Source of the DNA: Pectobacterium brasiliense
Lineage (GTDB): Bacteria > Pseudomonadota > Gammaproteobacteria > Enterobacterales > Enterobacteriaceae
Direction: 5' to 3'
NCBI RefSeq assembly: GCF_016950255.1
Contig: NZ_JACGFN010000002.1
Coordinates: forward strand, 930,001 to 994,000
Length of the DNA: 64,000 nucleotides
The position numbers and the translations under genes are program-made. Shown piece by piece: positions 8,462 through 17,924 of this stretch (the stretch's first letter is position 1; the number at the start of each line of letters is the position of its first letter). The notes beneath the pieces are model-generated. The model was not told the DNA's origin, searched no databases, and saw only the letters and a program-made list of their open reading frames with translations.

Positions 8462-8842
8462 CCCAGCCTAGATAAATTATCGCTAAGCAAGTGTGAAAAA
8501 TGGCATATTTTTGTCAGACCTCGACGACATCAGTAAAAAGTGCCGTATTAACTTGCCTGAAAGCCAACGCCCCAATTTCATTTTATTTATTAAAAAAACA
8601 ATAAGATAAACAAGCAGTCTCGCTCATTAGCGCCATGATCATTTCGCCAACGGAGAATACTCAGGAGAAACCAAGTTAATTAAAGAAAATAAAATTTCCG
8701 CGCCCTATATTCCCCGTCTAGCTTATGTCAAAAAACTCTTTATCAAGCGCCGTGCGCTTCCCTACTCTCAGAAAGGCGATATTTTCATCCTTATCTTTCA
8801 TCAGGCTGCACACAGCCCTAACACATTGATGGACTGGTCATT

Positions 8843-9904
8843 ATGCATAATAAAAGCAAGACAACTCGCCCTTTTCACTCTGGGAACACGTTACGCCGTA
8901 AATGGTTCAGCCTGACGGTAGCCAGCGCAGTTTTGCTATCGGGAATCGGCCTGCCGGCTATGGCGCAAGCGGAAGGACAGCTACGTATCGCGCAGCAATT
9001 TGGGATCGTTTATCTGCTGCTGAATGTCGCACAAGATCAAAAGTTGATTGAAAAACACGGTAAGGAGGAAGGGCTGGATATCAAAGTCGAGTACCTGCAA
9101 CTTTCCGGCGGTGCCGCAGTGAACGATGCACTGCTCTCAGGGTCGGTAGATGTCGCAGGGGCAGGTACCGGGCCGCTGTTCACGCTGTGGGATCGAACTA
9201 AAGGCCGCCAGAATGTGCGAGCGGTGCTGGCAACTGGTAACTTCCCGTATTACCTGATCAGTAATAATCCCAACGTCAAAAGCATTGCAGACCTGACGGA
9301 CAAGGATCGCATCGCCATTCCTGCGGTGGGCGTTTCCGTACAGTCACGTTTCCTGCAACAGGCCTCCGCCGAGTTGTGGGGTGACAAAGCCTATAATCGT
9401 CTGGATAAACTTCAGGTCGCCATTCCACATCCAGAGGCCACCGCTGCGATTATCAGTGGCGGCACGGAAATCACGACTCATTTTTCCAATTCCCCTTTTC
9501 AGGAGCAAGCGCTGGCAGGCAACCCCAAGGCGCATATTATCCTGAACTCCTATCAAGTCACCGGTGGACCAAACTCACCAGTAGTACTCTATGCCACCGA
9601 AAAATTCCGTCAGGACAATCCGCGAACCTACCGAGCCTTTGTTAATGCCATCGCGGAAGCGGCAGATTTCGCCAGCGCGCATCCCGAAGCAGCCGCCGAT
9701 GCATTTATTCGTGTGACAAAATCACGCATCGATCGCGAACAGCTGCTGGGGATTTTAAAAAGTCCGGAGGTGTCATTCAGTATCACGCCGCACAATACCT
9801 TGCAGCTTGGTCAGTTCCTTTATCGCGTTGGGGCGATTAAACACAAACCGGAATCCGTGAAAGACTATTTCTTCGATGATAAGCACGTTGATGGTGGCAG
9901 CTAG
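8843..9904 (+). CDS. Periplasmic ABC-transporter substrate-binding protein (NMT1/SsuA-like)
   Basis: This 353-aa protein has a long N-terminal signal region: a basic stretch, a hydrophobic core, then cleavage probably after AMAQA, near residue 43. The mature part resembles periplasmic proteins of nitrate/sulfonate/taurine-type uptake systems: RIAQQFGIVYLLLNVA at the start of domain I, and LSGGAAVNDALLSGSVDVA followed by GTGPL, where these proteins build the ligand site. No ATPase or permease gene is adjacent, so it either serves a system elsewhere or is a remnant. The Shine-Dalgarno is weak. A link to the preceding cluster is not evident. Ligand unknown. Confidence 0.75.
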   Translation: MHNKSKTTRPFHSGNTLRRKWFSLTVASAVLLSGIGLPAMAQAEGQLRIAQQFGIVYLLLNVAQDQKLIEKHGKEEGLDIKVEYLQLSGGAAVNDALLSGSVDVAGAGTGPLFTLWDRTKGRQNVRAVLATGNFPYYLISNNPNVKSIADLTDKDRIAIPAVGVSVQSRFLQQASAELWGDKAYNRLDKLQVAIPHPEATAAIISGGTEITTHFSNSPFQEQALAGNPKAHIILNSYQVTGGPNSPVVLYATEKFRQDNPRTYRAFVNAIAEAADFASAHPEAAADAFIRVTKSRIDREQLLGILKSPEVSFSITPHNTLQLGQFLYRVGAIKHKPESVKDYFFDDKHVDGGS

Positions 9905-9917
9905 CCATATCGCGTTT

Positions 9918-9952
9918 AGTCATGCCTGCGTCTTCGATATGCAGGCATGACT
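9918..9952. terminator. Bidirectional hairpin between convergent genes
   Basis: A 12-bp perfect inverted repeat (AGTCATGCCTGC / GCAGGCATGACT) with an 11-nt loop lies between the binding-protein gene (+) and the LacI gene (-). Its position suggests termination for both, though neither side has a T-run. Confidence 0.55.
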
Positions 9953-9974
9953 CTGCGGTGGTTATAGTGCCTTA

Positions 9975-11165
9975 TTAACTACTGGCACGCGGCTCAAAGA
10001 TGAACTTCACCTTTTCCACTACGGGTGGGTGCTCGTCGTTGTCCATCATGGCGAGTACCAAACGCCCGACCTCTACGCCCAGCTTTTCATAATCAAGCCA
10101 CATTGCGGTCAGCGCCGGGAACGTGTGCTCACATTGTTCAGAGCCATCCAGACAGGCAATCGCCAGGTCGTAAGGGACTTTCATCAGGCGGCGCTGGCAT
10201 TCAAAGAGTGCGCCCAGCGCAATTTCTTCATGGCTACAGATAATCGCATCCAGTTCCGGCTGGTTTTGCAGCAGTTCCGTCATCGCATAGCGGCCAAACT
10301 GTAGGCTAGGCGCTTCCGGGATCGTAATTTTCAAATCCGCATTGTGATAGTGCGCCAGCATGGCTTTATTCCAGCCATTCAGCTGCTGTTTTTGCAAACG
10401 GTTATCCGTATGCGCGCCGATATAAGCCACATGGCGATACCCCTTTTCCAGCAGCGACATCGTCAGCTGTTCCGCCGCTTCGGCAAGGGCGATATCAATA
10501 TTGATATTTGCACTCAGCACGTCAGCACCGGAAACGTTCACCGTAATGACGTTACTGGCCTTTATGAGGTCTTGGGTTCGCTGTGAGAGTTGCGCGCTGA
10601 ATAACACCAGCGCCGCAGGCCGCTGCTGTAGGAGCTTTTCGACCATTCCCGCTTCGGTATGCTGGCGATACTCATGGCAGCCCATGATTAACGGAACGTT
10701 ATGTTTGCCCACCGCCTGTTGCAGCGCCTGCACAAAACGCACGCTGGCGCGATCTTGCTGAAAAGGATAAAGCACCGCGATAGCAGGCTGATAGGCCGAT
10801 GCCAACGCGCCTGCAGCCTGATTCGGTACATAGCCCAGCGTTTTTATCGCGTCATTGATTTTCTTCTGTGTGGCATCAGAAACCAGACCTGGCTCCCGCA
10901 ACGCGCGGGACACCGTCATCGCGCCGACACCGGCATGGCTCGCAATGTCCTGTAGCGTCACGCGACTTGTACTCTCGGTGAGCTGGCTAGCCTCTTGATT
11001 GGGTTCATAGCCTAATGCTCTGGCGGCCAGTTCCACTTTGCTGCGTAACTTTTCAGAGACCAGATCGGGTTTGCGCATCACGCGCGATACCGTCATCGTC
11101 CCTACGCCCGCGTAGTCGGCGACATCCTGTAGCGTAACCTTACCGGTACTACGACGCTTACGCAT
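9975..11165 (-). CDS. LacI/GntR-type repressor with two tandem HTH domains
   Basis: This 396-aa LacI-family regulator has an unusual N-terminus. One LacI HTH occupies about residues 10-57 (VTLQDVADYAGVG, TMTVSR, LGYEPNQ). A second, equally complete one follows at about 69-118 (VTLQDIASHAGVG, AMTVSR, LGYVPNQ) with the hinge-helix-like AAGALAS. The copies are about half identical and spaced 59 residues apart. The C-terminal part is a normal periplasmic-binding-like effector domain. Start 11165 is chosen because GGAGAGGAAG precedes it; an upstream ATG at 11198 would add 11 residues. It is divergent from the PTS operon, which it probably represses in the absence of a sugar (phosphate) ligand. Normal family length is about 330-340 aa; the duplication explains the excess. 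Confidence 0.88.
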   Translation of the reverse strand: MRKRRSTGKVTLQDVADYAGVGTMTVSRVMRKPDLVSEKLRSKVELAARALGYEPNQEASQLTESTSRVTLQDIASHAGVGAMTVSRALREPGLVSDATQKKINDAIKTLGYVPNQAAGALASAYQPAIAVLYPFQQDRASVRFVQALQQAVGKHNVPLIMGCHEYRQHTEAGMVEKLLQQRPAALVLFSAQLSQRTQDLIKASNVITVNVSGADVLSANINIDIALAEAAEQLTMSLLEKGYRHVAYIGAHTDNRLQKQQLNGWNKAMLAHYHNADLKITIPEAPSLQFGRYAMTELLQNQPELDAIICSHEEIALGALFECQRRLMKVPYDLAIACLDGSEQCEHTFPALTAMWLDYEKLGVEVGRLVLAMMDNDEHPPVVEKVKFIFEPRASS

Positions 11166-11383
11166 GCTCACTTCCTCTCCATTCGTCATTTTTCTCATCG
11201 CGCGGTCGCGATAACAGCCTGTTACGTCATTGCTTTCAGGCTAGCGTGAAGGGCGAACGCCCCGATTTCCCGACGCATTCACGCCGAACCATGGCCGTTC
11301 CTAGTGTGCCTGTGACGACGCGGGGGAACAAATAATGGCCCCGCTTGTGCTAAGCAGGTCACAGTTAATGATAGCCATATCAG

Positions 11384-11394
11384 TTAGCGCTATC
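11384..11394. promoter_or_regulatory. Candidate LacI-type operator upstream of PTS operon
   Basis: GTTAGCGCTAT contains the palindrome TAGCGCTA with a central CpG, the usual layout of LacI-family operators. It lies about 75-85 bp before the IIA start. GATAGC (11370-11375) and GCTATC (11389-11394) followed by TTTTT could alternatively form a weak attenuator. A second palindrome, TAACAGCCTGTTA (11212-11224), lies nearer the regulator gene. None is proven. The rest of the 11166-11469 gap shows only an inverted repeat GCGTGAA (11243) / TTCACGC (11278). Confidence 0.35.
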
Positions 11395-11469
11395 TTTTTA
11401 GATGTTAGTCACATTATTTTCGAGGGCGGCACACTATCCTGCGTTCAGAATGATACAGAGGTGACTCTA

Positions 11470-11913
11470 ATGCTTAACACTTTACTAACACCAGACGTTG
11501 TTCAGATTTTACCTGCCTGTGATGACTGGCGTCACGCTATCGCCTTGTCCTGTAAGCCTTTACTGGATAACGGTTCGATTGAACCCACCTATGTTGAGGC
11601 GATCTACCGCTCTCATGAGGCTATCGGGCCTTACTATGTCGTCGGCCCGGGGATTGCTATGCCACATGCCCGCCCGGAAGACGGTGTGAACCAACTCGCC
11701 GTCAGCCTGACGCTGATTCGCGACGGCGTGGTTTTCCATTCCGAAGGCAACGATCCCGTGCATTTACTGATCGTTCTGGCCGCCACGGACAGCAATAGCC
11801 ATATCGATATTATTTCACAGCTCGCTCAGTTGTTCGACACGCCTGATGACGTCGCCGCGTTAATTAACGCGACGGAAGTCGAACAGGTGCTTTCCGTTAT
11901 TTCTCGTTATTAA
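11470..11913 (+). CDS. PTS sugar transporter subunit IIA (fructose/mannitol/ascorbate type)
   Basis: A 147-aa EIIA domain of the type-2 PTS family. The phosphorylated histidine is in GPGIAMPHARPEDG, the standard active-site context. It takes phosphate from HPr and passes it to the IIB protein encoded 22 bp downstream. ATG 11470 is preceded by AGAGGTGA; the in-frame codons further upstream lie in the promoter region. It is the first gene of a IIA-IIB-IIC-aldolase operon, divergent from the tandem-HTH LacI gene. The set is closest in kind to UlaC/UlaB/UlaA but the ulaDEF catabolic genes are not present, so the sugar is unlikely to be simply ascorbate. Confidence 0.85.
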   Translation: MLNTLLTPDVVQILPACDDWRHAIALSCKPLLDNGSIEPTYVEAIYRSHEAIGPYYVVGPGIAMPHARPEDGVNQLAVSLTLIRDGVVFHSEGNDPVHLLIVLAATDSNSHIDIISQLAQLFDTPDDVAALINATEVEQVLSVISRY

Positions 11914-11935
11914 TCGCCACCAGAGGACACAAATT

Positions 11936-12223
11936 ATGAAAATTACAGTCGTATGCGGTAACGGTCTTGGTACCAGCCTGATGATGGAAATGAGCATTAA
12001 AAACATCGTGAAAGAACTCGGCGTGGTTGCTGACGTGGATCACGTGGATTTAGGTTCGGCGAAAGGCACGGACAGCGACATTTTTGTTGGAACAAAGGAT
12101 ATTGCCGATCAGCTCGTCGCGCAGGCAGTAGGAGGGAAAATTGTGTCCCTGAACAACATGATCGATAAAGTGGCGATGAAAGAGCGCCTGTCGGTCGCCC
12201 TGACAGAACTTGGCGCGTTATAA
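11936..12223 (+). CDS. PTS sugar transporter subunit IIB (ascorbate type)
   Basis: A 95-aa IIB protein. The phosphorylated cysteine is C7 in VVCGNGLGTS, at the N-terminus as usual for the lactose/ascorbate-type IIB fold. It relays phosphate from IIA to the incoming sugar at the IIC channel. Length matches UlaB-type proteins (about 95-100 aa). It is followed by IIC after 14 bp. Confidence 0.87.
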   Translation: MKITVVCGNGLGTSLMMEMSIKNIVKELGVVADVDHVDLGSAKGTDSDIFVGTKDIADQLVAQAVGGKIVSLNNMIDKVAMKERLSVALTELGAL

Positions 12224-12237
12224 GCGAGGGATCAAAA

Positions 12238-13497
12238 ATGGAATTCTTCCGTTTTTTAATGAGTGATGTGCTGTCTGAGCCGTCCATATTGGTCGGTTTG
12301 ATTGCGCTTATCGGCCTGATTGCACAGAAAAAACCGGCTACGGAATGCATCAAGGGAACGGTGAAAACCGTAATGGGCTTCCTGATCCTCGGGGCGGGCG
12401 CGAGCCTGATCGTGTCCTCACTGGGCGATTTCGCCCAGATTTTCCACCATGCGTTTGGTATCGCCGGTGTGGTGCCGAACAATGAAGCCATTGTCGCGGT
12501 AGCACAGAAGAACTTCGGCACCGAGATGGCCATGATCATGTTCTTTGCGATGGTCATTAATATCGCGATCGCACGCTTTACGCCGTGGAAATACATTTTC
12601 CTGACCGGCCACCACACGCTGTTTATGTCGATGATGGTTGCGGTGATTCTAGCGACTGCGGGCATGAAAGGGGTGATGCTGATTACCGTTGGGTCGCTGG
12701 TCGTTGGGGTATCAATGGTGCTGTTCCCTGCCATTATTCACCCCTATATGAAGAAAGTCACAGGCTCGGATGACGTCGCCTTTGGTCACTTCTCTGCAAT
12801 ATCACAGCTGCTGTCAGCGTTTATCGGCAGCAAGTTTGGTAATAAAGAGAAATCAACAGAGGACATGGAAGTACCAAAGAGTCTGCTGTTCCTGCGTGAT
12901 ACGCCGGTTGCCATCGCCTTTACCATGTTTTTCATCTTCATTTTCACCTGTCTGTTTGCCGGCCCAGAAGCAGTGAAAACGATGAACGCCGGTGGGAAAA
13001 ACTGGTTCATGTTTTCGCTGATCCAATCCATTACCTTTGCCGCTGGCGTGTATATCGTGCTGCAAGGCGTGCGGATGGTGATTGCGGAAATCGTGCCTGC
13101 GTTTAAAGGCATTTCTGACAAACTGGTTCCCAACGCTAAACCGGCATTAGATTGCCCCGTTGTCTTCCCGTATGCCCCGAATGCCGTTCTTGTCGGCTTC
13201 CTGAGCAGCTTTGCCGCTGGGGTGATCGGTATGGTCCTGCTTTACCTGATGGGATTAACGGTGATCATTCCCGGCGTGGTGCCGCACTTCTTCGTCGGCG
13301 CAGCGGCTGGCGTTTTCGGTAACGCCACCGGCGGACGTCGCGGTGCGATTCTAGGTTCTTTTGCCAACGGACTGCTGATTACCTTCCTGCCTGTTTTCCT
13401 GCTGCCGGTGTTGGGCAGTATTGGACTGGCAAACACCACGTTCAGCGATTCCGATTTCGGCGCGGTGGGAATTCTGTTGGGCATTATCGTGCGCTAA
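12238..13497 (+). CDS. PTS transporter subunit IIC, UlaA/SgaT family
   Basis: A 419-aa integral membrane protein with about 10-11 hydrophobic helices, belonging to the ascorbate-type IIC family. Recognisable family segments are the N-terminal FRFLMSDVLSEPSILVGLIA, the TPWKYIFLTGHH region and the glycine-rich GAAAGVFGNATGGRRGA near the C-terminus. It forms the sugar channel and phosphorylates the substrate during entry together with IIB. Slightly shorter than E. coli UlaA (about 465 aa). The aldolase gene that follows suggests that the phosphorylated product, directly or after isomerisation, is split to a triose phosphate; the sugar is unknown. Confidence 0.87.
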   Translation: MEFFRFLMSDVLSEPSILVGLIALIGLIAQKKPATECIKGTVKTVMGFLILGAGASLIVSSLGDFAQIFHHAFGIAGVVPNNEAIVAVAQKNFGTEMAMIMFFAMVINIAIARFTPWKYIFLTGHHTLFMSMMVAVILATAGMKGVMLITVGSLVVGVSMVLFPAIIHPYMKKVTGSDDVAFGHFSAISQLLSAFIGSKFGNKEKSTEDMEVPKSLLFLRDTPVAIAFTMFFIFIFTCLFAGPEAVKTMNAGGKNWFMFSLIQSITFAAGVYIVLQGVRMVIAEIVPAFKGISDKLVPNAKPALDCPVVFPYAPNAVLVGFLSSFAAGVIGMVLLYLMGLTVIIPGVVPHFFVGAAAGVFGNATGGRRGAILGSFANGLLITFLPVFLLPVLGSIGLANTTFSDSDFGAVGILLGIIVR

Positions 13498-13551
13498 GCC
13501 CGCATTGATGAATGTCATCCAACAGACCGATTTTAGTTAACGGGGGAAATG

Positions 13552-14217
13552 ATGGAATTCTATTTAGATACGGCGGATGTCGCCGCAGTAGAACGACTCG
13601 CTGGCGTGTTGCCGATTAAAGGCGTGACCACCAATCCGAGCATTGTCGCACGCGGAAAATCAGATATTTACAGCGTGCTGCGGGATATGCAGGCCATTAT
13701 CGGCACGGAAGGACAGCTGTTTGCTCAGGTGATGTCGCGCGATCCTGATGTGATGGTGGAAGAGGCATTGAAGCTCAGAGAGGTGATTCCTTCTCTGGTC
13801 GTCAAAGTGCCAGTGACGCATGCGGGTTTGAGTGCCATCAGGCAATTGACGGCGCTGGATATCCCCACCCTCGGCACAGCCGTCTACGGTGCGGGACAAG
13901 GGTTTTATGCCGCTCTGGCTGGCGCTCGCTATATCGCGCCTTACGTCAACCGCATCGATGCACAGGGTGGCGATGGGATTGCACTCGTGAAAGAGCTGCA
14001 AACCCTGATTAACCTGCACAGCCCGCAGACTCAGGTGCTGGCAGCCAGCTTTCGCACACCGCGTCAGGTGCTGGACTGTTTACTGGCGGGGTGTCGGGCG
14101 ATTACCGTCGATCCTGCCGTTGCCGAGCTGTTCCTGCAGGACCCTGCGGTTGACGATGCGCTTAACCGGTTCGATCATGACTGGCAGACACGTTTCGGCC
14201 ATGCCGATCTTGGCTAA
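13552..14217 (+). CDS. fsa: Fructose-6-phosphate aldolase (transaldolase-like)
   Basis: A 221-aa class I aldolase of the FSA/TalC subfamily, very similar to E. coli FsaA/FsaB. Family segments include [15 protein letters not shown] at the N-terminus, KGVTTNPSI, the Schiff-base lysine in [32 protein letters not shown] and [20 protein letters not shown] cleaves fructose 6-phosphate to dihydroxyacetone and glyceraldehyde 3-phosphate and accepts related ketose and aldose phosphates. ATG 13552 is used (a second ATG at 13549 precedes it) with GGGGGAAA upstream. It ends the PTS operon, so it probably processes the sugar phosphate delivered by this PTS. Confidence 0.9.
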   Translation: MEFYLDTADVAAVERLAGVLPIKGVTTNPSIVARGKSDIYSVLRDMQAIIGTEGQLFAQVMSRDPDVMVEEALKLREVIPSLVVKVPVTHAGLSAIRQLTALDIPTLGTAVYGAGQGFYAALAGARYIAPYVNRIDAQGGDGIALVKELQTLINLHSPQTQVLAASFRTPRQVLDCLLAGCRAITVDPAVAELFLQDPAVDDALNRFDHDWQTRFGHADLG

Positions 14218-14278
14218 CTGATGGCAAAACATCACCCGCCTGTCGGGTGGTGTGTCCAACATAACTGTGTTCTCAACA

Positions 14279-14306
14279 CGATCGCATTGCCACATGCGGT
14301 CGTTTT
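14279..14306 (+). terminator. Rho-independent terminator of the PTS-fsa operon
   Basis: CGATCGCA pairs with TGCGGTCG (one G-U) around an 8-nt loop and is followed by TTTT. Another hairpin, CACCCG/CGGGTG, lies about 35 bp before it. Both sit between fsa (+) and yacL (-). Confidence 0.65.
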
Positions 14307-14317
14307 GCCAAAAAGCA

Positions 14318-14677
14318 TCAATGCAGGACGAACTCGCGGTATTTTTCCACCAGCGTCAGAAAATCATCCAGACCGCATAAAGACAGGCTCTCTTCGTCGT
14401 AATAACTCATGCCTTCTTCCAGCTCATCCGTGGTGAAAGACAGCTGATTTGCCTGCACCATCACTTCTTCTTCATCCAGCGACAGCGTGTATTCATGGCC
14501 CACGCGCCGCCACTGCCGTTCGCTGCCTGCGACGGAACGCGCAGCGTCTTCGACGTCAGTCAAGATCGTCAGTTGGCCTTTCACTTCTTCATTGAACCAG
14601 TGTCCGATCGCTTCATGTCCCATCGACATACGAACGATGACCTGACCCGTCACATCCCGCAAAAATTCATAGTCCAT
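14318..14677 (-). CDS. yacL: UPF0231 family protein YacL
   Basis: A 119-aa acidic cytoplasmic protein ([20 protein letters not shown] at the start, [17 protein letters not shown] further on) matching the enterobacterial UPF0231 family. Function is not established. In E. coli it lies directly downstream of acnB, as here (acnB also minus, about 200 bp upstream with its own terminator). Start 14677 has GAGGATG before it. The conserved position supports the call; no catalytic motif is visible. Confidence 0.9.
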   Translation of the reverse strand: MDYEFLRDVTGQVIVRMSMGHEAIGHWFNEEVKGQLTILTDVEDAARSVAGSERQWRRVGHEYTLSLDEEEVMVQANQLSFTTDELEEGMSYYDEESLSLCGLDDFLTLVEKYREFVLH

Positions 14678-14827
14678 GATGCCATCCTCACTGTGATGTT
14701 TCTTTTGTTCAGTTTAGTCACCTCTGCGCCCTATCGTCGTGATGCACCTTCACCTTTCATACTGCAAAGGCACGATGCCAACCGCCAATGCACAGGCAAC
14801 GTGAGGTATGACGCGTAAAACAGGCAG

Positions 14828-14854
14828 AAAAAAAGGAGGCACAAGGCCTCCTTC
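14828..14854 (-). terminator. Rho-independent terminator of acnB
   Basis: Read on the minus strand: GGAGGC, 5-nt loop, GCCTCC, then a run of seven T. It lies 27 bp after the acnB stop. Confidence 0.88.
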
Positions 14855-14880
14855 GGTGTAGAGATGCGAACTATAGCGAG

Positions 14881-17478
14881 TTAGACAGTCGTCTGGAAGA
14901 TCACGCCGTCGGCTTTCTCGGTATATTGACCTAACTGGTCAAAATTCAGATAGCGATAGGTGTCCTGCGCGGTTTTATCCACCTGAGACATGTAGGTCTG
15001 GTACTCTTCTGACGTCGGCAGGCGACCCAGCAGAGAAGCTACCGCAGCCAGCTCAGCAGACGCCAGATACACGTTGGCACCGGTTCCCAAACGGTTCGGG
15101 AAGTTACGCGTCGACGTGGAAACGACCGTTGCACCATCCGCTACGCGCGCCTGGTTACCCATACACAGCGAACAGCCAGGGATCTCGATACGCGCGCCGC
15201 TCTTACCAAACACGCTGTAGTACCCTTCTTCCGTCAGCTGTGCCGCATCCATCTTGGTCGGCGGCGCAACCCACAGGCGGGTCGGCAGTTGGCCTTTGTG
15301 GCTATCCAGCAGTTTACCTGCCGCACGGAAGTGCCCGATGTTAGTCATACAGGAACCGATGAAGACTTCATCAATCTTCTCGCCCTGCACGTCAGACAGC
15401 CAGCGCGCATCGTCTGGATCGTTCGGCGCACACAGGATCGGCTCTTTGATGTCAGCCAGATCGATGTCGATCACCGCGGCGTACTCGGCATCGGCATCCG
15501 CTTCCAGCAGTTGTGGATCGGCCAACCATTTTTCCATGCCCTGAATACGGCGCTCCAGCGTACGGCGATCGCCGTAGCCTTCGGAGATCATCCACTTCAA
15601 CAGCACGATGTTGGAGTTCAGATACTCAATGATCGGCGCTTTATCCAGCTTGATCGTACAGCCAGCCGCAGAACGTTCCGCCGAGGCGTCGGTCAGTTCA
15701 AACGCCTGCTCGACTTTCAGATCTGGCAGACCTTCGATTTCCAGAATACGGCCAGAGAAGATGTTCTTCTTGCCTTTCTTCTCAACGGTCAGCAGGCCTT
15801 GCTTGATGGCGTACAGCGGAATGGCGTGAACCAGATCGCGCAGAGTAATGCCCGGCTGCATTTTCCCTTTGAAACGCACCAGAACGGATTCCGGCATATC
15901 CAGCGGCATCACGCCCGTCGCGGCGGCAAACGCCACCAGACCGGAGCCCGCAGGGAAAGAGATACCGATTGGGAAACGGGTGTGTGAGTCACCGCCCGTA
16001 CCGACGGTATCCGGCAGCAGCATACGGTTCAGCCAGGAGTGGATAACACCATCGCCAGGACGCAGTGAGACGCCGCCACGGTTCATGATGAAATCAGGCA
16101 GCGTGTGGTGCGTGGTCACGTCAACCGGCTTCGGATAGGCCGCAGTGTGACAGAATGACTGCATCACCAGATCGGCGGAGAAGCCCAGACAGGCCAGATC
16201 TTTCAGCTCATCACGGGTCATTGGCCCGGTGGTGTCCTGTGAACCGACAGACGTCATCTTCGGTTCGCAGTACTCGTCAGGGCGAATACCCGCAACGCCA
16301 CAGGCACGCCCCACCATTTTCTGCGCCAGCGAGAAGCCTTTTTTGCTGACTTCAACCGCTTTGGAAATACGGAAGACATCGCTGTGCGGCAAGCCCAGTG
16401 ATTCGCGCGCCTTGGACGTCAGTCCACGACCGATAATCAGCGGAATACGGCCACCGGCGCGGACTTCATCCAGTAAGACGTCAGTCTTCAGCGCGAAGGT
16501 CGCCAGCACTTCATTGGTATCATGACGACGTACTTCACCTTCATACGGGTAGATATCAATCACATCGCCCATATTCAGATCGTTCACATCAACTTCGATC
16601 GGCAGCGCACCGGCATCTTCCATGGTGTTGAAGAAGATCGGGGCGATCTTACCGCCCAGCACCACACCACCACCGCGTTTGTTCGGGACATAAGGAATAT
16701 CTTCGCCCATGAACCACAGTACGGAGTTGGTTGCCGATTTACGCGACGAACCGGTACCGACAACGTCACCGACGTAAGCCAGCGGGAAGCCTTTCTTATT
16801 CAGTTCTTCGATCTGTTTGATCGGGCCCACGGCGCCAGGTTGATCGGGATCGATACCTTCACGGGCGTTTTTCAGCATCGCCAGCGCGTGCAGCGGGATG
16901 TCAGGGCGTGACCAGGCATCAGGTGCCGGAGACAAGTCATCCGTGTTGGTTTCACCGGTGACTTTAAAAACGGTAACGGTAATTTTTTCCGCCAGTTTCG
17001 GGCGGGACAGGAACCACTCGGCATCAGCCCAGGATTGAATCACTTTCTTGGCGTGCGCATTGCCTGCTTTCGCCTTTTCTTCTACATCGTAGAAGTTATC
17101 AAACATCAGCAGCGTGTGGGACAGCGCTTCGGCGGCGATCGGTGCCAGCTTGTCGTTGTCTAACGCATCAATCAGCGGATGAATGTTGTAGCCCCCTTGC
17201 ATGGTGCCCAGCAGCTCGATCGCTTTTTCCTGGGTGACCAATGGGGAAATGGCTTCGCCTTTAGCGACGGCAGCCAGAAAACCGGCCTTCACGTAGGCGG
17301 CTTCATCAACGCCGGGGGGGACACGGTTAATCAGCAGGTCAAGCAATACTTCTTCTTCGCCCGCCGGGGGATTCTTGAGTGACTCAACCAGCGCGGCCAT
17401 CTGCGTGGCATCTAACGGTTTAGGAACAATCCCCTGCGCAGCCCGGTCGGCTACGTGCTTACGATATTCTTCTAGCAC
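14881..17478 (-). CDS. acnB: Aconitate hydratase B / 2-methylisocitrate dehydratase
   Basis: AcnB interconverts citrate and isocitrate via cis-aconitate in the TCA cycle and also hydrates 2-methyl-cis-aconitate. The 865-aa product matches E. coli AcnB in length and almost throughout in sequence. The [4Fe-4S] ligands are Cys in [11 protein letters not shown] and the two Cys of [10 protein letters not shown]; the N-terminal HEAT-like domain ([16 protein letters not shown]) is present. The start is GTG at 17478, chosen by homology and a GAGGAGAAC ribosome-binding site; an upstream ATG at 17637 would add 53 unrelated residues. A CRP-like site lies about 150 bp upstream, consistent with carbon control known in E. 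coli. Confidence 0.96.
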   Translation of the reverse strand: MLEEYRKHVADRAAQGIVPKPLDATQMAALVESLKNPPAGEEEVLLDLLINRVPPGVDEAAYVKAGFLAAVAKGEAISPLVTQEKAIELLGTMQGGYNIHPLIDALDNDKLAPIAAEALSHTLLMFDNFYDVEEKAKAGNAHAKKVIQSWADAEWFLSRPKLAEKITVTVFKVTGETNTDDLSPAPDAWSRPDIPLHALAMLKNAREGIDPDQPGAVGPIKQIEELNKKGFPLAYVGDVVGTGSSRKSATNSVLWFMGEDIPYVPNKRGGGVVLGGKIAPIFFNTMEDAGALPIEVDVNDLNMGDVIDIYPYEGEVRRHDTNEVLATFALKTDVLLDEVRAGGRIPLIIGRGLTSKARESLGLPHSDVFRISKAVEVSKKGFSLAQKMVGRACGVAGIRPDEYCEPKMTSVGSQDTTGPMTRDELKDLACLGFSADLVMQSFCHTAAYPKPVDVTTHHTLPDFIMNRGGVSLRPGDGVIHSWLNRMLLPDTVGTGGDSHTRFPIGISFPAGSGLVAFAAATGVMPLDMPESVLVRFKGKMQPGITLRDLVHAIPLYAIKQGLLTVEKKGKKNIFSGRILEIEGLPDLKVEQAFELTDASAERSAAGCTIKLDKAPIIEYLNSNIVLLKWMISEGYGDRRTLERRIQGMEKWLADPQLLEADADAEYAAVIDIDLADIKEPILCAPNDPDDARWLSDVQGEKIDEVFIGSCMTNIGHFRAAGKLLDSHKGQLPTRLWVAPPTKMDAAQLTEEGYYSVFGKSGARIEIPGCSLCMGNQARVADGATVVSTSTRNFPNRLGTGANVYLASAELAAVASLLGRLPTSEEYQTYMSQVDKTAQDTYRYLNFDQLGQYTEKADGVIFQTTV

Positions 17479-17622
17479 GACGTTCTCCTCGCTCTCATTG
17501 TCTTCATTATGCCCGGCGCTCTTGTTCCCGCTTGTGGTGTCCATGCCTGGGTGCCAGCGTGTGGATGTAAGGTAGTAGAGTGTCCGGTCCAGCCTCGTCA
17601 GCATATCAGGATTTGAATTGAT

Positions 17623-17638
17623 TGTTAATTCGTTCACA
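17623..17638 (-). promoter_or_regulatory. Candidate CRP site upstream of acnB
   Basis: TGTTA-ATTCGT-TCACA differs from the core TGTGA-N6-TCACA at one position. It lies about 150 bp before the acnB GTG. CRP activation of acnB is known in E. coli; here it is an inference from the site. The rest of the 17479-17924 gap shows no gene. Confidence 0.5.
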
Positions 17639-17924
17639 TAATAGCAACATTAATTTTTATTCAACTATGCTATGTGCCCAATTTCACTATCACTAAAAAA
17701 TGCCGACATCAGCAGAATAGCATGTCCCTGACGGCGCACACTAACTATGCTGAGTTAACCACATAATAGGTAGGTTTTTAACAACATAGCGCGATTAATC
17801 ATCGTTTGATGGCGTAGCGATAATCAGAATGTTCGCAATAGAGTCGGGAAAAGTGTTAACAGATGATAGGTGCCTTTACGGCAACGATTGCCGGATGACC
17901 TCTTTGATAACAGGAAAAAACGCC

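Noticed and set aside
8462..8842. Hidden small gene or RNA in the gap before the ABC binding protein
   Set aside because: Only very short frames without ribosome-binding sites were found, and no structured RNA or repeat was recognised.
11370..11399. Strong terminator upstream of the PTS operon
   Set aside because: The GATAGC/GCTATC stem is only 6 bp with a 13-nt loop; the central TAGCGCTA palindrome is a more likely operator.
11470..14217. Standard ula (ascorbate) operon
   Set aside because: The PTS is UlaCBA-like, but UlaD, UlaE, UlaF and UlaG are absent and an FSA aldolase is present instead.
15289..15987. Open frame antisense to acnB (232 codons)
   Set aside because: Shadow of acnB; no ribosome-binding site or recognisable domain.
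17479..17637. Upstream ATG start for acnB
   Set aside because: It would add 53 non-homologous residues; GTG 17478 with GAGGAG gives the exact family length.
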